Part shown: one piece after another, positions 59,062-64,000 of the stretch | Numbering within the stretch: the stretch's first letter is position 1 | Layout of the letters: each line of letters opens with the position of its first letter | Source of the DNA: Mesorhizobium sp. B2-3-12 | GTDB lineage: Bacteria > Pseudomonadota > Alphaproteobacteria > Rhizobiales > Rhizobiaceae | Length of the DNA stretch: 64,000 nucleotides | NCBI RefSeq assembly: GCF_006442205.1 | Contig: NZ_VFVR01000002.1 | Coordinates: 1-64,000 of the forward strand | Direction of reading: 5' to 3' | Notes under the pieces: model-generated | The model's input: only the letters and a program-made list of their open reading frames with translations | Databases searched by the model: none | What the model was told of the DNA's origin: nothing | Position numbers and translations under genes: made by a program

Positions 59062-60429
59062 TCAACCGGCACTGTGGCCGCGCCATGGCAAGGCAGGAAG
59101 CGGCGCCGCGCCGATCAACCCTGCCACGGAGCGCGCCAGAGCCAGATCGAAGGACGGCAGGAAGCGGCCAAAGGGAGCAACGACGGGTGAGGCCACGAAC
59201 CCTTGCGATGCCGGCCAATCGGCAGCAGGCCCACCCCTCTCGGCGGTTTGCTGCAAGGCCGGTTCGGCGGCCAACGCCGCGCGCATCAGGCTTAGCGGAG
59301 TTTCGCCCCGGGCGACAGCCAGCCGCTTCGCCGCCGCTGCCCCGAAGGGCGCGATCAACAATGCGTTGCTGGCGTCGTTCAACGTGATCTGACGCCGGCC
59401 GTCCCAGATGGTGGCGTCTACCATGGCCGGGGCCACCGGCAAGCCTCGCATCTCCCGGCGCAGGAAGATGCCGGCGCGCCGGAAGTCGACCACCGTCCGC
59501 GACAATGTGGCGCAAAGAAATCCGGCCTTCAGCCGGCCGAACAGCGCCTCGCCGCGGGCCTGGTCCGGCGGAAAGGCCATCCCGCCCGAAGTCGCCAGAA
59601 GAATGCGCAATGCGTAAACGGCCGCCCGCTCATCGGCCACGCTGAGCAGGGCCGGATCGAGCCGGATGAGGCCCGCTGCCGGCTGGCTGGCAAAGCGCTC
59701 GACCAGACAGCCGGCAGCGTCGCCAAGCCGCGTCCGGGCGCCGGCCTCGCGCGCGGCCAATGCCAGCGCCTCGGTCATGCGCCGCGCGCCAGCCTCGCCG
59801 GCAAGGGTTGCGCGCATGCGCGGTCGCTCGAAGGCTTCATCCGCATTGGTCGGGTCCTCGGCCCAGCCCACCTGCTGGCGCCGCAGGAAATCGCGCAGCG
59901 CCTGGCGCCGCACGCCAAGAAGCGGTCGCACGATCCAGTCGCGCCAGTCATGCAAGGTGGCGGGCGCCATGCCGGCAAGGCCCCGGCCCTCGTCGCCGGC
60001 CGCATCGTTGCGGTCACGCCGCATCAGCACGGTCTCGGCCTGGTCATCGGATGTATGTCCGGTCACGATCAGGCCGATGCCTTCCGCCCGGGCGGCGCCC
60101 GCCAGCAGCCGGTAGCGCGCCTCGCGCGCCGCCGCCGGCAGGCCGGTCGACGGTTTTTCTCCGGCCCAGGCCAGGATGCGGTGGGCGATGCCGCGTTCGG
60201 CGCAAAGCTTCGCCACGGCCCGCGCCTCATCGGCCGAACCTCGCCGCAAGCCGTGGTCGATCGTGACCGCGAGCAGCTTCGCGGACGGTGCGGTTTTGTC
60301 GAGATGTTGTTTGAGAAGGAGAAGGAGCGCGGTCGAGTCGCTGCCGCCGGACACGGCCGCAACGGCGCCGTTGGAAAAATCGATATGCGAAAAAATTCCG
60401 GTCGAAAGATCAGGCCCGATGTCGAGCAT
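59062..60429 (-). CDS. tilS: tRNA(Ile)-lysidine synthase
   Basis: Modifies C34 of tRNA-Ile(CAU) to lysidine so it reads AUA codons. A 455-residue N-type ATP pyrophosphatase with the P-loop SGGSDSTALLLLL (about 28-40), HGLRRGSADEA and GHTSDDQAETVLMR. The ATG at 60429 gives a normal N-terminus; the longer frame to 60621 is Arg/Pro-rich and overlaps the palindrome at 60434. Essential gene upstream of ftsH. Confidence 0.94.
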   Translation of the reverse strand: MLDIGPDLSTGIFSHIDFSNGAVAAVSGGSDSTALLLLLKQHLDKTAPSAKLLAVTIDHGLRRGSADEARAVAKLCAERGIAHRILAWAGEKPSTGLPAAAREARYRLLAGAARAEGIGLIVTGHTSDDQAETVLMRRDRNDAAGDEGRGLAGMAPATLHDWRDWIVRPLLGVRRQALRDFLRRQQVGWAEDPTNADEAFERPRMRATLAGEAGARRMTEALALAAREAGARTRLGDAAGCLVERFASQPAAGLIRLDPALLSVADERAAVYALRILLATSGGMAFPPDQARGEALFGRLKAGFLCATLSRTVVDFRRAGIFLRREMRGLPVAPAMVDATIWDGRRQITLNDASNALLIAPFGAAAAKRLAVARGETPLSLMRAALAAEPALQQTAERGGPAADWPASQGFVASPVVAPFGRFLPSFDLALARSVAGLIGAAPLPALPWRGHSAG

Positions 60430-60433
60430 CAAT

Positions 60434-60477
60434 ACATGTCGCGCAAGAGGGGTCCCGGTTTTGGGACGACGACATGC
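60434..60477. repeat. dispersed CATGTCG palindrome upstream of tilS
   Basis: Outer arms CATGTCG (60435-60441) and CGACATG (60470-60476) with an imperfect interior (GGGGTCCCGGTTTTGGGACGA). It resembles the common rhizobial intergenic palindrome also found at 51260-51298. It occupies most of the 58-bp gap between cpoB and tilS. Confidence 0.6.
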
Positions 60478-60487
60478 CTCGGAAAAG

Positions 60488-61582
60488 TCAGCACGCAGCC
60501 AGGGCCTTCTCCTGCTTGACGCGTTCCTTGAGCGTGGCGGAAATATCGGGGTAACGCTTGCCGACCTCGCTGAAGGTGGCGCAGGCGACATCGTGCTGCT
60601 TGAGGCCGACCAGCGACACACCGAGCTTCAACAGCATGTCCGGGGCCTTCTTGGCCTTGGGGTAATCCTTGCTGGCGGCGAGGAACACCTCGGCCGCGTC
60701 GCGGTATTTCTGCTGACCAAGCAGCGATTCACCCAGCCAGTAATGCGCGTCCGCCGTCTTGGCGTCCTTGGGGAAGCGGGAGATATGGTCGCGGAAACCC
60801 TGTTCGGCGGTGCCGTAGTCGCCCGACAGGATGAACTGGTAGGAGTTGCGGTAGAGCTCTTCGGGATCCTTGGTGGAGGGCAGCGCCGCGACCACCGTGC
60901 CGCCGGACTTGCCGGACTTGGCCGGTGCGCCGGTGGCTGGTGCCGTGTCCTGTGCCGGCGCGGTTGCCTGGGTGCTGCCGCCGGCATCGATCACATTGCC
61001 ATTCTTGTCGACGGTGATGGAACCAAAGGTCTTTTCGGGCGCTCCGGTACCTGGGATCACCTTGCCAGGGTCGCCATCGGGGGACTCGACGATGACGTCC
61101 TCGACCGTCTTGCCGCCCGCGGATTGATCGCCGCCGGGCGCGGCGCCGGCATCAGCCGGCGCCTGGGTTGCCGGGGCCGAGGCCACGTCGGTGTTGGTTC
61201 CGGTGGTGGCATCGGATTTCTTCTGCGCCGGCGGTTGTCCACCTTGCGAACCGCCTTCGAGCTGCTGAAAGCGGAACTCGTTGTCTTCCTGCTGTTTGCG
61301 GATCTGCTCCTGCATCTGCAGGATCTGGAAATTGAGTTCCTCGACCTTGCCGTTCAGCTGCCGCAACTGGTCCTCGAGCCCGGTCACGCCGGCGCCGCTC
61401 GACTGCGCGAACTGGACCTGATCCTGCTTTTTCTTCTCACCGAAAAGGCTGGGCAACTCGAGTGTCGGCAGATGGAAGGAAAAGCCGCTCTCGGTTGGTT
61501 GCCCGGTACCGCTCGCCAAAGCGGTTACGCCTGATAGGAGCAGCAGCGCCAGGGTGCCGCTCAGAACCGATCTCAAATGCAT
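60488..61582 (-). CDS. cpoB: cell division coordinator CpoB (Tol-associated)
   Basis: A 364-residue periplasmic protein linking the Tol-Pal system with peptidoglycan synthesis at division. Signal ends TALASG; a coiled coil (LEDQLRQLNGKVEELNFQIL to QEDNEFRFQQLEGG) is followed by a Pro/Ala/Thr-rich linker of about 130 residues, longer than in E. coli, and three TPR repeats at the C-terminus (YRNSYQFILSGDYGTAEQGF, HYWLGESLLGQQKYRDAAEV). ATG at 61582; a TTG at 61600 would add six residues. Confidence 0.93.
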   Translation of the reverse strand: MHLRSVLSGTLALLLLSGVTALASGTGQPTESGFSFHLPTLELPSLFGEKKKQDQVQFAQSSGAGVTGLEDQLRQLNGKVEELNFQILQMQEQIRKQQEDNEFRFQQLEGGSQGGQPPAQKKSDATTGTNTDVASAPATQAPADAGAAPGGDQSAGGKTVEDVIVESPDGDPGKVIPGTGAPEKTFGSITVDKNGNVIDAGGSTQATAPAQDTAPATGAPAKSGKSGGTVVAALPSTKDPEELYRNSYQFILSGDYGTAEQGFRDHISRFPKDAKTADAHYWLGESLLGQQKYRDAAEVFLAASKDYPKAKKAPDMLLKLGVSLVGLKQHDVACATFSEVGKRYPDISATLKERVKQEKALAAC

Positions 61583-61707
61583 GTGCCTCTCGCCGTCCAA
61601 TCGTTAGCTTGTTCGCGCCTTCCAATCGATGTGAGACCAGCCAAGCGCCCTCGGCTCATAGCAGGGCGCGAGACTTCGGCCAAATTTTGTTTCGGGCGTC
61701 GGGATAT

Positions 61708-61734
61708 GAAAAAGGCGGCCCGAGGGCCGCCTTT
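61708..61734 (-). terminator. terminator after pal
   Basis: Stem AAAGGCGGCCC / GGGCCGCCTTT with a tiny loop and TTTTTC on the minus strand, 28 bp after the pal stop, so cpoB has its own promoter. Confidence 0.85.
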
Positions 61735-61761
61735 CACAAAGAGGTGTTGTATTTTTGCCGA

Positions 61762-62268
61762 TCAGGAACCGGCGCCGCTGAGCGTGGTGACCGCGCGGCG
61801 GTTCTGCGACCAGCAGGAGATGTCGTCGCACACGGCGACCGGGCGTTCCTTGCCGTAGGAAATCGTCTTGAGGCGGCTGGCCGCGACGCCTTTGGAAACC
61901 AGGAAGTCGCGGGTGGCCGCGGCGCGGCGGGCACCGAGCGCCAGATTGTATTCGCGCGTGCCGCGTTCGTCGGCATGGCCTTCGACGACGATGGCATACT
62001 GCTTGTACTGGTTCAGCCACTGCGCCTGGCGTGACAGCGTCGTCTGCGCATCGGCACGGATCGAGGTCGAGTCCGTGTCGAAGAAGATGCGGTCGCCGAT
62101 GTTGACGGTGAAGTCCTGCGCCGAGCCCGGCGTTGCCGCGCCCGCGCCGTTGAGGCCAAGATCAGCCGCGTTGTTCGGCGTCTTCTTCGAGGCGCAACCG
62201 GCGACGGCGAGCATCGCCACCAGCGCGATCATGACTGGGTTTCTGGTAAGTGCTGCGATACGGCCCAT
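61762..62268 (-). CDS. pal: peptidoglycan-associated lipoprotein Pal
   Basis: A 168-residue outer membrane lipoprotein anchoring the envelope to peptidoglycan in the Tol-Pal system. Lipobox LAVAGCASKK; OmpA-like domain with FDTDSTSIRADAQTTL, VEGHADERGTREYNLALG and ARRAAATRDFLVSKGV. ATG at 62268 follows AGGAGAGG. Usually directly preceded by tolB; here a four-helix-bundle gene lies between. Confidence 0.97.
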   Translation of the reverse strand: MGRIAALTRNPVMIALVAMLAVAGCASKKTPNNAADLGLNGAGAATPGSAQDFTVNIGDRIFFDTDSTSIRADAQTTLSRQAQWLNQYKQYAIVVEGHADERGTREYNLALGARRAAATRDFLVSKGVAASRLKTISYGKERPVAVCDDISCWSQNRRAVTTLSGAGS

Positions 62269-62470
62269 GCCGCCTCTCCTTCGTATTCGAGTGGTCGTGT
62301 TTCGAGTGATTTCGTTGATCACCCAGTAACCACGTTTGGGTTAACCGGCATTCAAGAAACACGGTTAAAATTTGGTTTAGGCTGCCCGTCCGCAGCCGTT
62401 TCGTCCAAGCCACAGTTGGCGCGGACCCTAGGCGGAAATGCGGCCAAAACGCGACGAGGCTATGAAAAAA

Positions 62471-62944
62471 GAGGAATTGAAGAACTGACGAATTGAAGAA
62501 TTGATGAAAAGAATCACTTTAGCCTTTCCCTCAGATTTACCAGCATTCCATAAATGTGGACGTAGGATTGCAACCATTGCTCGCGCTGGGCTTGCGTAAT
62601 GTAATCAAGATCGAACGCATACGAAATCCATGTCTCTACTTCGCTGCACGATCCCATAGCCATCGAGACGAACCGCGCGAATTCAGCCTTCGAATGGCTC
62701 TGCTTGGCGAAGCCTTCGGCAAGGTTGGCGCAGATTGCCTTGCTGGATCGGCGCAACTGGTCGGCTAATGCGTATTGCTCGATTTTCGGGAAACCGAGCG
62801 TGGCTCTGTGAACGTCGAGGGAAACTGCATAAGCACGCTTATAGACCTCCAAATCTTTCGCGCGCTTGATGTAGCTACCCTCCGTCTCCATTTTTGCGTT
62901 CCACAATTCCTCAATTCTTCAGTTCTTCAATTCCTCAATTCCCC
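62471..62944. mobile_element. gene cassette with inverted heptad repeats around a four-helix-bundle ORF
   Basis: Left arm (62471-62508) and right arm (62904-62944, inverted) are runs of GAATTGA-type heptads sharing the core GAGGAATTGAAGAACTGA. They bracket the four-helix-bundle gene precisely and sit between pal and tolB, the right arm ending 1 bp before the tolB stop codon. The layout looks like an inserted cassette; no transposase is seen. Confidence 0.6.
62514..62891 (-). CDS. four-helix-bundle protein (23S rRNA intervening-sequence-protein family)
   Basis: A 125-residue helical protein of the S23/IVP-like family: AKDLEVYKRAYAVSLDVHRA, QYALADQLRRSSKAICANLA, EGFAKQSHSKAEFARFVSMA and SCSEVETWISYAFDL are classical. 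These proteins are often encoded in insertions in 23S rRNA genes or as stand-alone cassettes; their role is unknown. ATG at 62891 chosen over a start five codons earlier, by homology of METEGSYIKR. It interrupts the usual tolB-pal adjacency. Confidence 0.88.
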   Translation of the reverse strand: METEGSYIKRAKDLEVYKRAYAVSLDVHRATLGFPKIEQYALADQLRRSSKAICANLAEGFAKQSHSKAEFARFVSMAMGSCSEVETWISYAFDLDYITQAQREQWLQSYVHIYGMLVNLRERLK

Positions 62945-62945
62945 T

Positions 62946-64000
62946 TCACTCCAGCAGCGGCGACCAGGCCGGATCTGAAGCAAAATTCGCCGTCGGGACC
63001 GGCTGCTCGTTGCGACCGCTGAGATCGACGGAAACCAGTTTCGGGCCGCCATTGGAGTCGCGGAAGAACATCAGCACGCGGCCGTTGGGTGCCCAGGTCG
63101 GCCCTTCCTGCTGGAAGCCGGACGACAGGATGCGCTCGCCAGAGCCGTCGGTCTTCATGACGCCGATCTGAAATTCGCCGCCGCTCTGCTTGGTGAAGGC
63201 GATGAGGTCGCCGCGCGGCGACCACACCGGCGTCGAATAGACGCCGTCGCCGAAGGAGATACGGGTCTGGCCCGAACCGTCGGCGCCCATCACGTAGATC
63301 TGCGCGCGACCGCCACGGTCGGAGGTGAACACCACCTTGCTGCCGTCCGGCGAATAGGAGGGCGAGGTGTCGATGGCGGTCGAGTTGGTCAGCCGCGTGG
63401 TCGAACGGCTGCGCAGGTCCATGGCGAAGATGTTGGAATTGCCGTCGTCGCGCAGCAGGCTCATGATCACCTTCTGGCCGTCGGGCGAGAAGCGCGGCGC
63501 GAACGTCATGCCCGGAAAATTGCCGACCAGTTCGCGTTGCCCGGTCTCGATCTGCAGGAGATAGACCCGGGGCTGGCCGCTCTCATAGGACATGTAGGTG
63601 ATTTCCTGCCGGTTCGGCGAGAAACGCGGCGTCAGCACGATCGACCTGCCGTCCGAGAGATAGCGCACATTGGCGCCGTCCTGGTCCATGATGGCGAGGC
63701 GCTTCTTGCGCGCGTTCTTGGCGCCGGACTCGTCGATGAAGACGACGCGTGTGTCGAAATAGCCCTTCTCGCCGGTGATCTTCTCATAGATCGCATCGGC
63801 GATGATGTGGGCGACGCGGCGTTGATTGGCGTCGTTGGCGAAAAACTGCTCGCCGGCCAGCTGCGTGTTGCCAAAAATATCCCACAGCCGGTACTGGGCG
63901 CGGATGCGGCCATCCGCTTCCTTGCTGACGCTTCCGGTCACCAGAGCCTGCGCGTTGATGACCTTCCAGTCTTCATAACGGGGAGGGGCGTCGGGGTTCG
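62946..64000 (-). CDS. tolB: Tol-Pal system protein TolB (partial)
   Basis: Periplasmic beta-propeller protein that couples TolA to Pal. The window holds the C-terminal about 350 residues; the start lies beyond 64000. Visible are the end of the N-terminal domain ([18 protein letters not shown]) and propeller repeats with DSGA/SPDG-type turns ([45 protein letters not shown]). The stop is just beyond the heptad-repeat arm. Confidence 0.96.
   Translation of the reverse strand, partial: NPDAPPRYEDWKVINAQALVTGSVSKEADGRIRAQYRLWDIFGNTQLAGEQFFANDANQRRVAHIIADAIYEKITGEKGYFDTRVVFIDESGAKNARKKRLAIMDQDGANVRYLSDGRSIVLTPRFSPNRQEITYMSYESGQPRVYLLQIETGQRELVGNFPGMTFAPRFSPDGQKVIMSLLRDDGNSNIFAMDLRSRSTTRLTNSTAIDTSPSYSPDGSKVVFTSDRGGRAQIYVMGADGSGQTRISFGDGVYSTPVWSPRGDLIAFTKQSGGEFQIGVMKTDGSGERILSSGFQQEGPTWAPNGRVLMFFRDSNGGPKLVSVDLSGRNEQPVPTANFASDPAWSPLLE

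Overview
The window is a GC-rich, gene-dense chromosomal segment of an alphaproteobacterium of the order Rhizobiales, most likely Mesorhizobium or a close relative. The grounds are the paired PhaR/phaAB PHB locus, an rpoH2-type sigma-32 factor, the conserved glmM-ftsH-tilS-cpoB-pal-tolB block, a DUF680 mini-protein (a family expanded in Mesorhizobium), DUF1036, DUF1244 and DUF3309 proteins, and dispersed intergenic palindromes of the rhizobial type. The genus is inferred, not proven. I found no rRNA, tRNA, CRISPR, prophage or transposase gene.

Layout. 0-9 kb: an alpha/beta hydrolase, a frameshifted L,D-transpeptidase, pyruvate kinase with a DUF1036 partner, an N-formylglutamate amidohydrolase/DUF1244 pair, an MFS transporter facing a LysR regulator, a DUF680 mini-protein, an NAD-binding epimerase-like enzyme and a 52-residue DUF3309 protein. 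9-14 kb: an RND efflux adaptor/pump operon. 14-18 kb: a patatin phospholipase and two divergent citrate synthase paralogues, one carrying an N-terminal helix-turn-helix. 18-21 kb: PHB metabolism (phaR, phaA, phaB) with putative PhaR operators. 21-27 kb: a 727-bp AT-richer spacer with DnaA-box-like sites, then a SUV3-like helicase, an S4 RNA-binding protein, 7Fe ferredoxin and CarD. 27-32 kb: a polar amino acid (possibly cystine) ABC transporter, rpoH2 with an EcfG-type promoter, and an M48 metalloprotease lipoprotein.

32-39 kb: thiamine uptake genes thiB-thiP-thiQ under a TPP riboswitch, interrupted by a 472-bp element with inverted ends, and a divergent thiamine diphosphokinase followed by an ABC-F ATPase. 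39-43 kb: a ccdAB toxin-antitoxin pair, a Pro/Ala-rich membrane protein and purA. 43-51 kb: a DMT permease, a three-gene periplasmic GMC dehydrogenase/cytochrome c operon, and the serC-serA serine pathway. 51-64 kb: two outer membrane beta-barrels, glmM, two tandem secreted proteins built from a recurring two-cysteine repeat, and the envelope block ftsH, tilS, cpoB, pal, tolB (tolB runs off the right edge). A four-helix-bundle gene flanked by inverted heptad repeats sits between pal and tolB.

Most genes are housekeeping or conserved in Rhizobiales. The least explained items are the secreted two-cysteine repeat family, the small inverted-repeat elements (20.3, 35.0, 56.8 and 62.5 kb), the broken L,D-transpeptidase and the HTH-fused citrate synthase facing a paralogue with Asp-to-Glu at the catalytic position.
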